A stretch of DNA of 64,000 nucleotides from Pseudopyrenochaeta lycopersici (lineage: Eukaryota; Ascomycota; Dothideomycetes; Pleosporales; Pseudopyrenochaetaceae). A program made the translations under genes and the position numbers. The first letter of the stretch is position 1; every line of letters starts with the position of its first letter. Of the stretch, positions 33,720 to 46,200 are shown one piece after another. Location of the stretch: contig NHZP01000009.1 in assembly GCA_003313425.1 (NCBI GenBank), positions 310,001 to 374,000 of the forward strand, written 5' to 3'. The notes below the pieces were generated by a model, which saw only the letters and a list, made by a program, of their open reading frames with translations, was not told where the DNA came from and searched no databases.

Positions 33720-34712
33720 TAGTGCTGTCGGATTTACCGTGCTTGTGTGATTCAACGTGTTTTTGAAACCCAAAAAAGGTCTGATTCGTAGCGAGTTGAG
33801 GCCAGAGTTGATATTTGAAAGTTTTCCCAGTATGTTGTGGCTATGATCATGGTTCTTCAAGAATGCCATTTCGCGGCTGTTTACAACTGCCCGTCGCACG
33901 GGCAACCACGACTGGCGAACAAACGCGCTCCCGCGTCACAGAGCCCAATCCTCTTTACCAGGGGCCATCCTTTCACTTTATCAAACATTCATCTCCGCAT
34001 TATCATAATTTGAATCGCGAACAAAGAACTTTGGAGTGTTGGCTGAATGTAAGCCGTCCCTGTGTGCTCATTTTGAAGATGTGCTATGAGCCTGTTGAAC
34101 CAATCTCCAGCAAAATATATACTTTCAATTCAAAAAACATGTCGGGAATATACAACGACTTTTCTGATTCTCCTGTACGCGTTTGGTCGTTGTGCTAACT
34201 CTTCCACGTACGCGTCAGCTCGTTCAAGCGCGGCAAATGGAAACGATCCCAGTGCTATAAACACCAATTTCACCACTTTCAGACGGACACCAAGTAAATG
34301 GTAACAATAATTGTGGAGTTCACTGAATTTGCTTTCTCCCTAAAATTCGTACCACTACCGCCGTCCGGCTCACACGTCGCTACATCTAACTACTAGGATT
34401 TCCGTCAAATGGAGCTAATCGAAAGGCACAAGTTTTGAAATCTAGTTGAACAAGCCGACACATGTCCTCGATTGACATGCGTTGCGAAGTACATCGTACA
34501 ATAGTGATCGCGCCCTGCGCCCAGCACCGTGCGCCACAATATATGGTACTCACAAAACGCCAACAAGAGCAAAGGTACCGTGCCGTGCTTATGTGAATGA
34601 CCGCCGACTCGGTGCCGAACAAGTAATGCAAAAGGCGATATCAAGGGAATAGTGGTAATGTACATGTCGGAATGAAATTTGTCCAAGCGAGGAAACTGTC
34701 AGGTTCCATCAC
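33720..34712. other. Intergenic region between Spo12 and Bre1
   Basis: Nearly 1 kb between the Spo12 start and the Bre1 stop, both minus. It is taken as the Spo12 promoter plus the Bre1 3' flank. Several short frames on both strands lack motifs. Confidence 0.5.
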
Positions 34713-36969
34713 TTAGAGATGCACGCGCATCGTATCGTTGCTGCCAAAAGCTTTGCCACAGTTTGGACATTTCCTTGCGCGATTCGTGAGACGATCCTGG
34801 ACGCACTGATCGCAAAACATATGTCCACATGTTTTGATGACCGTGTTTTTGAACTTGCTCTTACAGATCTGGCACTGGATCATGGACTCCATAATGGCCG
34901 TCTCGGAACTCTGGTTTCCTGTGCTCTTCTTCTTCCACATCTGAACCTGCTTCTCTAGTCCAGCTACTTGAGCAGTCAGCTTATCTCGCTCGGTTTCCGA
35001 TTCGCGTTGAGAGTGCTTCGCGGCAAGACATAGCAAGTCCTTGGCTTCGACGACCTTTTTGAGCTCGGCGATCTGGCTGACTTGACCTTCTGAAGAGATT
35101 GCGTTTTCGCTGACCTTCTGCTGTAGCTGGCGATGCTGCACCGACAGTTCTTCCATTTGGGTTCGCATCTCAGCAGTCTGTTTCTCTAGCTTGTCTACGA
35201 GTGACCGACTCAGCGACTCCGCCTCTTTGAGTTGGGCAACCACCTCGGTGGACTTGGTGGACTGAGCGCGCAGGATTCGTATTTGCTGTTCCAGTTCCCC
35301 TTTAGTTTTCATCGCTGCGAAGAATTTCTGGTCGGCTTTTGCCTTATCAGCGTGCGCCTTTGAAACACTTTCTTCCCAAGCAGCAATCTCGGCGATCTTC
35401 TTACTCGCAATTGCCTGGGCCTTCTTCCACGCTGCCTCCATGGACGGTAGCTCGTTGCTCAATAGTTTGGACTGGTTCTCAAGGTTCAAGATCTTCGAGC
35501 GCAGCTGTTCCGGCGTGAGGTCGTCTGATTTCGTTGCTTCTTGGACTTTGCTAGTTTGCTGTTCTGCGATTTGAACCCGCAGCCGCTCACATTCAGACTC
35601 TAAAGCTGCGATTCGGCACTCACACGCGCTGACAAGCTCTTTTGATTGCTCTGTGGACGCATGTGTATTTTTGTGACTGCTCTCCAGGACGGTATTTTTG
35701 GCCATGAGCTCGTCCCGAGAACTTCTTATGCGGGCGAGGTTCGCTTCAGCAATTGATATATTGCTCTCAGACTCTGCCAAAGCGGAACGGGTCTCCTCGT
35801 CGATTTTGATGCGGTAAGCCGTCCGCTCTGCTTGGTACTTCTGCGCTTCTTCCCGCAATTGGATGTTAGTTGCCTCCAAGTTGTTGATGCGCTTTATGAC
35901 ATCTTCGTGTTGAGTTTTCAACGCTTTGAAAAGATCCGTTTTGGCGTAGTCATCATCCGTGAGTCCGGTAAGCTTCACTTTCAAGGCGGTCACCTCTTCG
36001 GTGAGCTTCTGATTCTCCTGCTCGATCTGCTCAAGCTGCTCTTTCCGTTTTGCTGCCTCGGCAACCGCCTGGTTGCGGGAAGCCTCCACTTCTTCACTAA
36101 TTGGGCCAGGAGAGCCACCGTTGACCACCTGCACTCCATTACCTGCAGATGGAGCCTCCTCTTTCACAGTGCTGCTAGCGACTGCTTGTTGCTCGAGCTT
36201 CTGGACTTGATGACTTTTCAGCCGATCAATCTTCTTCTCGGCAACCAGATAACGATGAGTAGCGGTGTCCAAGCGGTCTGATAATTGTTCTTTTTCTGTT
36301 GTGAGCCTTTGAAGCTGCACAACGTGATCCTTTTCAGTAGCCAAAAGAATGGAAAGCCTCTGTTGCAAAGGCGCAACTTCGGGGCTGCTGGCAGGAAATC
36401 TGGCAAATAGACCGGACAGAGAAGCTAATATCTTCTCTTTGCGACCAAGCAGATGTTTTTTGAGGGTCTGACTATCCTCAAAAAACAGCGTTGCAGGGAG
36501 TGACTGGCTGGATGCCGGATCAGCTGATGTTGCAGGCAATTTTTCTGCGCCCAAGACTTCGACTTCATCGACAAGCTAAGGAGCTATTAGCGTCATCTCA
36601 ATCGAAATCCAAGTGCATACTGACCTGATCAAACCAAGCATCTATTGTCCGCAGGTGGTCGTCGTGGTGCTGCGAGCGTCTCTCCAACTCGTTTAGCTGA
36701 GACTCGAGGGTGACCTTTTCTCGCTTGAGTTCGCGCATGGACCGCAGGATGGCATCTTTCTGATAAGCCTGTGTAGCATCGTAGGATTAGCGTCTGTGTT
36801 CGCGTTGTGCGGAAGGTGGAGGGCGAGTGGTTATCGGGGGGCGAACCTCGATATCATCTTTCCATGGCAAGTCAGCGTCTGGATGCGAGCGGGCACCGTT
36901 GACAGTCACGGCTTGCCTCTTAGCAGGAGGAGCAGAATCGTCGGCAATGGGTCGCTTGCGGTCCTCCAT
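34713..36969 (-). CDS. BRE1: E3 ubiquitin-protein ligase Bre1 (histone H2B)
   Basis: Predicted 709-residue RING ligase that, with Rad6, monoubiquitinates histone H2B in transcribed chromatin. Exons are 36969-36847, 36768-36625 and 36575-34713 (introns 78 and 49 nt). The start MEDRKRPIADDSAPPAKR is the typical Bre1 N-terminus with a nuclear-localisation-like KR stretch. Exon 2 carries the conserved QKDAILRSMRELKREK and RTIDAWFDQ. Nearly all of exon 3 is long coiled coil with heptads of Leu, Glu and Lys. The RING (C3HC4) is at residues about 657-696: CQIC, CGHMFCDQC and CPNC, with all eight ligands present. An upstream in-frame ATG at 37020 is possible but less likely. It is head-to-head with Bdp1, 401 bases apart. 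Confidence 0.95.
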
Positions 36970-37370
36970 CTTGACAGCGTCAAGCGATGGGGGTGCGACG
37001 GTCCTGGCTTCGAGCCTCATCGAGCAGGCGACGATGTTGCGTGAGGGGCACGGCCGACAAGCGCGCCGCTCGGGATGGGGCAGAGAGATGAAGGGGGGAA
37101 TGGAAGGCGGCTGAACGACGGTCGAGCGAAAGGCGACGGGGCGGGAAGTCGTGCGAGCCGGTGGTGAGGAGAAGAAGCCGTGCAGAAGTCGAGAAACGCT
37201 AAGGCCAGCGAGCCAAGGGCACGTCACGTGCTGTAAAGTGTCATGGTCCGTGCGCGACGTCAAGCCTTGACGGCCAAGTGCGACGAAGAATTACTGCGAC
37301 TACCAGTGACAGCAATGTGTAGACGACATCTCTGTGGCCAGAGTCTGCCTTGAGTCCGAATTAGCCTGCA
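36970..37370. promoter_or_regulatory. Shared promoter of Bre1 and Bdp1
   Basis: The 401 bases between two divergent start codons must hold the promoters of both a chromatin ligase and an RNA polymerase III factor. No clear TATA box or known motif pair was identified by eye. Confidence 0.55.
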
Positions 37371-39388
37371 ATGGCTGCAGAGGAAGGCCCTGCGCAGCCG
37401 TCCAAGGCAGCAGCAACTTTCACGTCCTTCATCAACAGTGAGTCGTGCCCCGTGAAGGCGTTGCGCCGACTAAGCCTTGGATAGAGAACACGACGGGCAA
37501 GAAGTTTGCCCCTAAAGCTGCCCGACGAAGACCAGGCGCAGTCCCAGTAGCCCCTGCCCCGGCACCCAAACCGCCCATCGTCGAGTCGCAGGCATCACAA
37601 CTCGAACCCGAGTCGCCCAGCACACCCACCGCAACACATGCATCTGCTGCACAGTGTGCTCCTACCGCCTCTCCCGCACCCGAAGCACTTCATATACCAG
37701 CACACGCGCGGCCAGAAGGTCAAGCCAGTGGGCCGCCGGAAGCGGACACTGCGAATAGAATAGAAGCAGAGAGCACAGCACAGCCGATACAGCCTCAAGA
37801 GAGCATTGTTGCAGAAGACCGACTCGACGAACAAGTCCTCTCTACTGTACAAGCGCCAGTAACCGAGACCTGGGACGCAGCACAAACTACAGGCGAAGAT
37901 GCCCCAACCTCACAGCCACCAAGGAGTCGCAACTCGCCATGGGTGGCGGTCAACCACCTACAAGACGATGGGAATGACGCTGCCGCCCCAGTCCTCTTCA
38001 AACGGGCCCGCCAGTCCACCAAGAGCCGAGGGAGGAGAAAGGCCGTAGAAGACGCAGATTCACACCAGCAGGTCGGTAATGAAGAGGACGAGCCTCAACC
38101 AGCGCAAAATCAACCCAACACCAAAGCTCGTAGAACGAGAGCACAAACTATAGCGACAACCGAAGATGATGCTGAAACGCAACCGCCCCTGAAGAGGCTA
38201 CGGAGGCCGAGGAAAGTAAAAGACACAGACCCTACAAGGAACGGTGAGGGTATAGAGGGAGAACTCCAACAGGAAGCAGATCATGTAGAGGAGGTCGTGC
38301 CGCGTCGCAAGCCACGCCTGCTGAAGAGGAAGAAAAGTCAGACTGTCGAAAATGCGCATGGCGAGGGAGGCACCCAACCAAAACGAAAGGGACGTCCACC
38401 ACGAGAAGCTACACCATCAGATGCGGAAGACCAGACCATTGATCCGGAAACAACTTTCATGGACGGTCTAGCTTCCCGAAATATCCGCGTTGGGAAATTG
38501 TCTAGCCGCGAGAAAGAGATGCGCCAAATAGATTGGACAGCAGTTAGGCAACGTCGAAGGGAGGAAGACTCTCGACCGATCAAGTCCAAAGAGGAACAAG
38601 AAGCAGCGGACAAAGCTCTCGCTGAAGCTGGAGCCGGCCTTGCTACTCAGCAGACCGAGATGGGCCCTCGATTTCGCGAGGTTGACGGCCGAATCGAGAT
38701 GATACATGACTCCGGCACGATCAATCGAGAAGCCGCTGCCGATTTAGAGATTGCAGAGTACCAAATCATCGAGGATAGGGACATCACTTCGCGCATCACT
38801 TCGCGCAGCTTCATGAAGAACAACAAGCGGTTTCCAAATGAGTTCCTTTTACCCGGCCAGGGCAGACGCTGGAACAAGGAAGATACAGACATCTTCTACC
38901 AAGGGCTTCGGTCCTTTGGCACGGATTTCCAGATGATTTCGCAAATGTTTCCTGGGTCAACTCGTCGCTCCATTAAGACGAAGTTCACACGCGAGGAACG
39001 CGAACATCCTGACCGTGTTCGAGCAGCACTCCAATGCCGTAGCGAGATGGCTTCGCACTGGGACCACTTTCTTAAGGCATCGCAAATAGAGGAAGAAAGC
39101 TTTGCTGATGTCGATGAGATTAAGCGACAGATGGAAGAAGATGAGATACGCATGAAAGAATTAATTGCCGCTGCAAAGGAAGAGACACGGCAGCGGAACC
39201 TGCAGAAGGCAGCTGCTGGGGTTCTCGATGAGGAGATTGAAGGAGTAGTTGCGGGAGACAAAGAGAATGACAAGGGGAACGGGAAGAAGAAGAGGAAGGG
39301 AAAGGAGAGACAGGTCACTTTCCAGCAGGAGCAAGGCGTAGAGATTGTAGGCTCATTGGAGGACGATCCGACTTGGGGGCAGCAGTGA
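37371..39388 (+). CDS. BDP1: TFIIIB subunit B'' (Bdp1)
   Basis: Predicted 656-residue subunit of TFIIIB, the factor that recruits RNA polymerase III to tRNA, 5S and U6 genes. Exons are 37371-37437 and 37485-39388. The 47-nt intron has a GACTAAG branch region and a GATAG acceptor. The splice creates FTSFINKNTTGKKFAPKAAR, the conserved fungal Bdp1 N-terminus, which neither frame shows alone. Residues about 30-390 are a long, low-complexity, highly charged region. The extended SANT/Myb domain (about 483-535) includes RRWNKEDTDIFYQGLRSFGT and MFPGSTRRSIKTKF, which bind TBP-Brf1-DNA. Before it lies the block SRSFMKNNKRFPNEF. A charged coiled C-terminus follows. Starting within exon 2 would lose the conserved leader. 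Confidence 0.93.
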
Positions 39389-40255
39389 TCTCAATGAGAC
39401 AGCCGTAAGGGGCTATAATACCAACAGGTCAATGATTGACGAACATGATACCCAATAGATACTGCTCTGACACGAGCGGGCAAAATGCGATGGACAGCAC
39501 GAAACATAGAATAAGTACCATATGCGATATTTCCCAGTTCAAGTTCTCGCATAGTTTATCACGACTAATATTATCAACGTACGTTAACTATTAGAATGTG
39601 GGTATTGTGCGCACTATATGAAACATGGTTTCATGAATGATGGATATAAGGAATAGTGGAGAGTTCAGGGTGAGATAGGGCAAGTATCCTCGAAGCCGGT
39701 ACCTAATAGACATCTTCCCTACACATGCACGGCCATAGAAGCAATCCCAACGAATAATTACGTATTCCTCGTCACCGATTGGACCAAGGAGTAATAGTAT
39801 GATTGGTTTCGTTGCTGTTGCAACCTTGCATCTACCTTCGTGGTCAGCAGCCATAACGACAGAACCCTGCTCTTAGTCAACGTCGACTCGTATGCATGCA
39901 TGCGCTATATATTGTGGTGTGGGGTATGCAGAAGCAAGAGTTAATTGCGTGAGATACGTCTGAATGGCCTGTCAACTGTAGACCGTGTTCTCCCACTTGG
40001 TAGCATCACACGTTAAGGGGAATAATGAACAGAGTGCCAACATAATAGTACATTATTGTGAACTTCTTTGGAACCATCCAACCACCTTTCTTTTCATAAA
40101 ACACGTTATATTAAACAGTATCAGAAATTGAAACTCATGAACAGAGAAGTAAATCAATGCTATCTCTTCGAGCCCACTGTCCTTCATGTCTCTGAAGTCT
40201 CCCATTTCATCGCTTCTATTATCTCCCCAAAGTCATGCTCAAGATTGCCGCGTCT
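39389..40255. other. Convergent intergenic region Bdp1/MFS
   Basis: 870 bases between facing 3' ends; AT-rich, with several AATAA-like stretches, as expected for polyadenylation regions. No supported gene. Confidence 0.5.
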
Positions 40256-42121
40256 CTATTTGGCGGCAAACTTCGATCTGGATCTCAAACTCTCGCCAAA
40301 GAAGAATAGGGCGTAGACTCCAAAACTGCAGCCAACAGTAAGACCAGCGAGTAGCGAAACACCGCGGTCCACACCGAGATTGTGGAACATTGGGTAACTG
40401 AAATGAATTGCTCCAGCCGCCAACGCGCTCCTCGTAAAGTCGTTTCCAGCGAAAAGGCTCGCAGCGTACTGTGGATAGACTAATGGTAAGTAGAGGAATA
40501 TGCATTGAATGATCAAGAAGATTCCAATTGTAGTAATCACAATACCGATGCAAGAAACAATCCAGTGAATTGAGGGATTAGATGTCCATCCAAAGATAAA
40601 TAGGCCCACGGGTACAAAGAAGGTGACGAAGAGTGCGGGTATGAGACGGCGCTCGGGCGACCCAAGACCATTGGCGCGAATGTCGGGCTCAACGCGGTAG
40701 TAAATATACCACCAGTACCAAGTTATGCTGATGATGACACCAACAGTAACTGACAGAAATGTAAGGCCCAATTGACCTAGATTGAAATGATACATTTCGT
40801 TATAAACCAGCGGAAAGGCTTCGAAAAAGCTGTAAAAGATGCCATAGATGATAGCGGTGTATACGGCAGTGAAGGCGATACTAGGATCCAGGAGCATGAG
40901 CTGAAAGGGGCGCCAGAAGGCTTCGATTGCGACGTCGCGGGGAGTGAGATTCGCCTGATCGATCTCAGATTGAGACCTGAGACGATCATCGCCCGTGAGT
41001 TTCTGGAGGCGCTGTGCGCGACGAAGAAGTATATTGGCCGATGAGGTCTCAGGGAGGAAGAAAAATAGCGATAGGAAAATTGGGCCATTCATCCAGAGCA
41101 TTTCCCAGAGAGACCAACGCCAGTTTTCGGCTGCGACTGAGAAGCCGCTAATAATAGGACCGAGTGCAGGACCACAAGTTGCTGCGAATGCCCAGAGCGA
41201 GAGGACATAAGGAAGCTTGATGAGGCTATATACGTCCTGAAGTGTAGCACCGCCAGTCGCCAAGCAAGGACTACCAAAGAAACCCTGCAAGAAGCGGAGG
41301 ACGACCAGCCCAGCGAAGTTATCAACGAGGGCTGTTGGCACCAGTAGGATGACGAATATGGCATACGAGATGATATAGGGCGGGTTACGACCGATAATGG
41401 GAATCTCACTCAGTGGCGAAAAGAGGAGTGGCCCAATACCGTAAGCAAGCACGTACATGGAAAGCCCCAGTGAAGCAGCGCCAATCTCGACACTGAAGCG
41501 CTGCATGACACCCGGGATGCTGGGTGAATAGATGGCGCTACCCATGTAGACGCCCATCGTATACATCAGAATCTGCGCAAGCACAATATTCTTCTTGTTG
41601 AGACTCCAGTTCTGCGGATTGTCCACGTCATCTGTATCGTACCAATCCACCAGTATTGTGCCATCGTCAAGCGTCTCGGGTTCAATTGGTCGGCTCGGAC
41701 CTCTCTCCACAGAAGCAAGTGAGAATTGCTGTTCAAGATCTGCTCGTGAGATTGACTTCTGTAGCGCTGTCCGTGTGCCGACGCGGGAGATCTGCGTTTT
41801 TGCTGTATGTTGCGTTCGTGCTGTTTGGATCTTCTCGAGTTCCATACGTTCATCTTCGCTAGTGGTTTCTAACTTCTCAAGATCGAGGACTGTGTCTGGA
41901 TCTGGGGAGACAACTTCTTCTGTTGCTGGACCTTCTGGTTCAACATATGGAATTTCGGTAGCATCTGTGCTGAGTCTCTTAGGGAGTGGGCGTTGGTGCC
42001 GTGTGTAAGCTACTGGGATTCTGAAATCTGGTCGTTCTTCTGGGTACTGGAGAACACGGTTCCTGGTGATATATCTGACAATCTGCCCAAAAGGGGCATC
42101 ACGTATGAGTGCAGCCACCAT
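40256..42121 (-). CDS. MFS multidrug transporter, DHA1 (drug:H+ antiporter) type
   Basis: Intronless, 621 residues, plasma-membrane exporter of the major facilitator superfamily with twelve predicted spans. The first 160 residues are cytosolic and start with RDAPFGQIVRYITRNRVLQY, a hallmark of the fungal Flr1/Mdr1 group of DHA1 pumps, which export azoles, benomyl and other toxicants. The junction DVDNPQNWSLNKKN precedes span 1. Motif A-like LFSPLSEIPIIGRNPPY lies between spans 2 and 3, and the antiporter motif C (GPALGPIISGF) is in span 5. A long central loop (about residues 360-400) is typical. The ATG at 42121 is the first true start; two codons upstream the frame has only a TTG. Substrate cannot be told. 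No regulator lies next to it. Confidence 0.94.
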   Translation of the reverse strand: MVAALIRDAPFGQIVRYITRNRVLQYPEERPDFRIPVAYTRHQRPLPKRLSTDATEIPYVEPEGPATEEVVSPDPDTVLDLEKLETTSEDERMELEKIQTARTQHTAKTQISRVGTRTALQKSISRADLEQQFSLASVERGPSRPIEPETLDDGTILVDWYDTDDVDNPQNWSLNKKNIVLAQILMYTMGVYMGSAIYSPSIPGVMQRFSVEIGAASLGLSMYVLAYGIGPLLFSPLSEIPIIGRNPPYIISYAIFVILLVPTALVDNFAGLVVLRFLQGFFGSPCLATGGATLQDVYSLIKLPYVLSLWAFAATCGPALGPIISGFSVAAENWRWSLWEMLWMNGPIFLSLFFFLPETSSANILLRRAQRLQKLTGDDRLRSQSEIDQANLTPRDVAIEAFWRPFQLMLLDPSIAFTAVYTAIIYGIFYSFFEAFPLVYNEMYHFNLGQLGLTFLSVTVGVIISITWYWWYIYYRVEPDIRANGLGSPERRLIPALFVTFFVPVGLFIFGWTSNPSIHWIVSCIGIVITTIGIFLIIQCIFLYLPLVYPQYAASLFAGNDFTRSALAAGAIHFSYPMFHNLGVDRGVSLLAGLTVGCSFGVYALFFFGESLRSRSKFAAK

Positions 42122-43203
42122 CTCCAAGTGGTCGATTTGTGTATGGATGAATTTTCAGGCGTAGAATCGGCTTATCAATATGGTCGATGGAATTTAAATG
42201 GTAGGTATTGGAGCGAGACGAAGGGATGATCTCACAGTAGGTTACCAAACATACTTATCTATTCATTTCCACCTACTATTCATGCCAATGGACGAAGCGC
42301 ACCGGATATGCTTGCCAATGTCCATTGGACTGAACTGCTGTATCTCCATCAGTAAGCCAGACATCTCACAAAGCAACCGCGAGTTACAAATCAATGCACG
42401 AAGAACGCGGCGCCAGGGATCTGAAGGCTAACCAGAGCTTGACGACCACACAGGTACATGAAACTGCATCTTGGTAAGGTTGTGACTGCGCACGCAATAT
42501 GGTTGGAGTGTGAAATGCGGGCTTGCTCTATAAGCATCCTGAGTAATCAGTTGCCCGGTTCGCTTAATTCAACCACTGAGAGCTCGTGAAAGTCTTTGTC
42601 TTTTCGCTGTTGAAAGCTTAGCGCAAAGGCCAAATGAGTTTAGGTCTTACGCTGCTTTTTAATGCCGACTATACCTCCGCAGCGACGTCATACCTTAAAA
42701 GTTTGTTCGAAAGTCGCTGCCCGCTTTGATAATGTTTCGTCCGCTTGTAAATCATATCAGCGGGCGAAGCTAAAACTCACAGTCTTATACTGCTTCGTCC
42801 CACTGTGACAAGTAAGCCCAAAATATATTGAAGGCGTTGTGATAGCGGATGTGCACTACTGAATGATAGGGTTCTACGGCTCGCAAGCTGGAAGTGTTTT
42901 TGCAATGGACATGCTGTTGTTTTTCAACATTGTGTTGCCTTCTCCTAAAGCTCCCATATATTCCATTTAACTAATTATACAAACTCCGGACACTAGCAGA
43001 GGTAGACGTCTCCTAGCCATGCATGATAATTAAACCTTGTCTAATGGTTCGGGGCTTGAAGAACTCAAACTCCATGCTAAAAATGCCATCCAAAAATTTT
43101 GCTCGAGACAATCGCTCGGGGTATCGTAAAATCTCAACGCCATGCAATGCAGATATAAAATTAATAACAAGAGTTCTCAAAATTCCTTTCGTGAACGACG
43201 TTT
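42122..43203. other. Intergenic region upstream of MFS gene
   Basis: About 1.1 kb with the transporter's promoter and the THO2 3' flank. The part at 42.9-43.2 kb is AT-rich. No supported gene and no recognised pump-regulator site. Confidence 0.5.
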
Positions 43204-46200
43204 CTACCGTCTGCGCTTGACTTCCCCGTGTGGTTGACCCTGATCTGTCGGATCCCGTGCTCTCTTTCGTCCATCGTCGGCTCCTCCGCCTCCTCTGCTG
43301 CGTCGGTCTCGCTCATCGCGTCCTGGCGCTCGTCCATCATCTCGAGATCCGCGCTCGCGTCGGCTACTCTCACGCGGTTCGCGCCCAGAGCGCTCTGGGT
43401 CGCGGTTTGATCGGTCACCTTCTCGCTCACGCTCACGTCTACTGCTTTCTCTATCGCCGCCTCGCTTCTCCCGACCGCCACGATCTCGATCGGAACCGCG
43501 CTCTTGTTCTGTCAGGCTTAGTCGATCGGTGAGTTGGTTGCGACTGCTTCGATCATCAGGTCGCTTATCACCTCGATCAGGAGAGCGCTCACGTCCTGAT
43601 CGATCGCTACGCCTGCTATCTCTATGACCGCGGGAATCTGACCGTCCCTCTTCTTGAGGTGTGCCTTCCATCCGGCTGAGTGGGTTCTCTGTCCTGCTAC
43701 TTCTCGAATGTTGACCATCGGCGCGGGAGTTGGGTGTCGAAACGTGCGATGGCGGCGGCATCGGGCTCGTCATGTCACCTGATCCTTCGATAGGGCCATT
43801 GGCACGAGTGGCACCGCGGCCACGAATCGGAGGGTTCTGTGTAGCCGTGCCGCGTTCGTTCGGTCTATCAGTAGGCGCATTTTGTGTTAGTACACTATTG
43901 ATTGCCCGTAACGGATTTCCGGTGTTCCTGGACCCTCGATCTGTAGCTGCAGGACCTGTGGGAGGGCCCCGACCTATTGGTGATGACGGGATTGGTCCCT
44001 GAGGTGTCCGGACTGCGCCCCGCGGACCACTTGGCGCATTCGGTATATTAGTTTGAACTGGTGGACGACCTGGCCCACCGCCTTGTATGTTCTCTAATCG
44101 GCTGGGATGTATGCCTACTGAATGAGAAATTGCGGGCCCCGAGGGCACGGTTGGAGTGGGTGGTTGAGACTGAGACTGAGTCTGTGGACGCTCACCTGGT
44201 TCTTGTTTTAGCAAAAAACCATCAGAAGTGGCGAAAGTCAACCTACTCCGTGGACCTGATGGGGGAATCGAGTCTGAAGGTTGATTGAGCCTTCCGTAGT
44301 TGGGATCTTGGGCTTGATGATGCGATGATCGTGGAGCCTGCGTTGGCTGGAACATCTCGCGGGAAGCTCGAGCGGTTTGGGTGCCTTCGCCTCGACCTCC
44401 ACGCGGGCCTGTGGGAGTGTTCACAACGGGCTCATCCCGACGGTCCCGGCTAGCCAGAGGTGGCCCTTGTGAGGAGACTCGCTCATCATGATGCTCACGG
44501 GCTATCTCATTGCGACCCTGATGCCCTGGAGGTTGACGTTCCTCAACTCGACGACCGTCACCGCGACGCTCCTCACCACGCCTATCTTCACCGCGACGAG
44601 GCGACTGTGGACGTGGATCACGATCGCGACGGCCATCACGATCGAGCCTTGGCGGTTCATGCCTCCCATGCTCGGCTTGATTAATCAGTGCAGCACGCGC
44701 TGGGTTCACTGTCGGCCCCTCCGTTGCAGAAGACCCCACGGTTGGCGATGGACGCAGGTGACCATGTTCTTCCCGCTCTGTGCCTGACCGGGAATTGGAG
44801 AGTGGCATGTCTCGTCGATGTGACGCATGTTCATGGGCCGATGCTGAACTTGGAGGCATCCGTCGAGGCTCCATCGCCGTTGGCAGAACGTGGCCTCGAG
44901 AGTCGGATCGCTCACGTGGATCTCGGGTATCCCTTACGTCTCGTGGGTCCCAAGTCGGGGGCGGTCGCGCTGGAGGACCTCGTACGTCTCGTGGTGGCGC
45001 ACGCATAACCCGTTCGTCATAATCTCTTGCCTCTCTTGCTGTCCATTCACGATCGCGCGGGTCGGCTGCAGGTGGGATTCGCTCAGGTGTTCTTCCACCA
45101 GGGATTGGTCGGGGAGGGCGGCGGCCAGGAGATGGCTCACGTTGGCGTCCAGCATCAGCGGAACGGTCCAATCGGCCGTAGTCGCTTGAAAGCCCTCGAC
45201 TATCATATCGATTATGTATTCCATGCTCCAATGGACGATCAATAGGAGGTCGTTCCGATTGTCGAGCCCTCGACGGCTGCGAATCCGGCCTGGTTGGTAG
45301 AGTGTGCGAAGATCTGCTACCGGGTGTGGTCTGCGTCGGTGTGCTTCTGCTATCTGGACGGAGAGGTACAGAAGATGCGTGCATGGGAGGACCAGGCTTG
45401 GGCATGGCTTTAATGGCGCTTGGCTCCTGGTGTGATGGAGTGGATGCTCGAGGCTCCGGCAGCTGTGAGACTGATCTAGCAGATTCTCTGTCCCTCGAAG
45501 AGGGCGCAGGCGTTGACACAATCCGCTTTGTCGCGGTATCGTCCACCTTGTCCATTTGACCCTTCCGCACTCCGTTGCTGAAGCAATCGATCAGTCGTCG
45601 TTGAGAGATGGTCTTGAGGTACGATCACTTACATCTCGTTCTTCGGTCTGAAAGCAGTCGCAGTCGCATTGAGCTTCGTATCTTGCGGCTGTGGGGTTTC
45701 AGCCTTTTCCGTAGCCGCTTTGTCAGTGCCATTAGTCGGAGTTGGAGGTGCCGGGAGCTGTGGATTGTTAGTCTACATACGCGCAAAAAAAGAGTAGATA
45801 AACCTACATTGCGGAACTCGTGCTCCTTCTGCCAAAATTTCTCGGTCTTGTTGAACCCACCAAGGATCGACTGTAAAGACCTCTTCAGGTCTAGCCTCTC
45901 CTCTGCCTCTCCAAGTTGCGTAATTGTCTGTCGCAATTCGTTCGCCATGGTCTCCACCCTGGGAAAGCTTGGGTTCAATGCATTCAGCACAATGATCGAG
46001 TTACGGATCTGCATGTAATTTCCGCTATCAATGCAAGTTTTGATTGCAGTGAAGAGCGCTTTATGCCACTTGTATAAAAGCATGCAAAACTCCTCATACT
46101 TGAGGAAGTCTGTCGCATGTCGATCAGAATCGAAGCGCTTGCCGAATCCAGGCACTTTCTTCTCCGTCCCATGGGCACTCTTAGCGTATGCATCATTCTT

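Noticed and set aside
40256..43000. Possible secondary-metabolite or resistance cluster around the MFS pump
   Set aside because: The neighbours are THO2 and Bdp1; no biosynthetic enzyme or pathway regulator adjoins the transporter.
43228..45559. Several plus-strand frames of 60-136 codons
   Set aside because: Antisense shadows of the Arg-rich THO2 tail, whose codons leave the complementary frames open.
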